Part shown: one piece after another, positions 5,427-5,427 of the stretch
Layout of the letters: each line of letters opens with the position of its first letter
Position numbering within the stretch: position 1 is the first letter of the stretch
Source of the DNA: CAZLLV01 sp964560325
Lineage (GTDB): Bacteria > Acidobacteriota > Thermoanaerobaculia > Multivoradales > DATKCC01
Assembly: GCA_964560325.1 (NCBI GenBank)
Contig: CAZLLV010000027.1
Coordinates: 1-5,427, forward strand
DNA: 5,427 bases
Direction of reading: 5' to 3'
Notes under the pieces: model-generated
The model's database searches: none
What the model was told of the DNA's origin: nothing
Seen by the model: the letters and a program-made list of their open reading frames with translations, nothing else
Position numbers and translations under genes: made by a program

Positions 5427-5427
5427 C

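Noticed and set aside
1..5427. CRISPR arrays, tRNA or rRNA genes, transposases or integrases
   Set aside because: No regularly spaced repeats, no RNA gene signatures and no recombinase motifs in any plausible reading frame.

Overview
This is a GC-rich window (most of it appears to be near 70% GC) with dense bacterial coding. Two housekeeping-type gene fragments sit at the ends: the 3' end of a saccharopine dehydrogenase-family gene on the + strand at the left, and the 3' end of nadE (glutamine-dependent NAD+ synthetase) on the - strand at the right. High GC, multi-repeat carboxypeptidase-regulatory-like secreted proteins and stand-alone PDZ proteins would suit an Acidobacteriota-like or similar Gram-negative environmental bacterium. 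That assignment is an inference of low certainty, because nothing here is a phylogenetic marker I can place by eye.

Layout. Five genes lie head-to-tail on the - strand, transcribed from right to left: nadE (partial, 4701-5426); a small cysteine-rich secreted peptide (4334-4573, 79 aa); a 770-residue secreted protein made of repeated beta-sandwich (carboxypeptidase-regulatory/Ig-like) modules (1998-4310); a small secreted single-PDZ protein (1456-2001, 181 aa); and a CPBP-family intramembrane protease (424-1401). The last of these converges on, and overlaps by 16 bp, the + strand dehydrogenase fragment (2-439).

The most interesting part is the three-gene block 1456-4573. All three products carry signal peptides, and the spacing is operon-like: 23 nt between peptide and large protein, then an ATGA stop/start overlap between large protein and PDZ protein. 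An extended -10 promoter candidate and a strong hairpin lie just after the nadE stop. The peptide gene and its leader are only about 60% GC by hand count. The block is flanked by an imperfect direct repeat of 28 bp (25 identical, including 17 contiguous). One copy is the coding end of nadE; the other lies between the PDZ gene and the CPBP gene and still reads WLRELER in one frame. This resembles a cassette placed at the 3' end of nadE with the gene's tail duplicated on the far side, though no integrase is visible.

Possible joint function (inference only): the peptide's mature form has six cysteines and ends in -YWLV, the kind of hydrophobic C-terminus that PDZ domains bind. The PDZ protein is encoded in the same unit, so a peptide/PDZ/scaffold system in the envelope is a testable idea. 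I know of no described system matching this arrangement.
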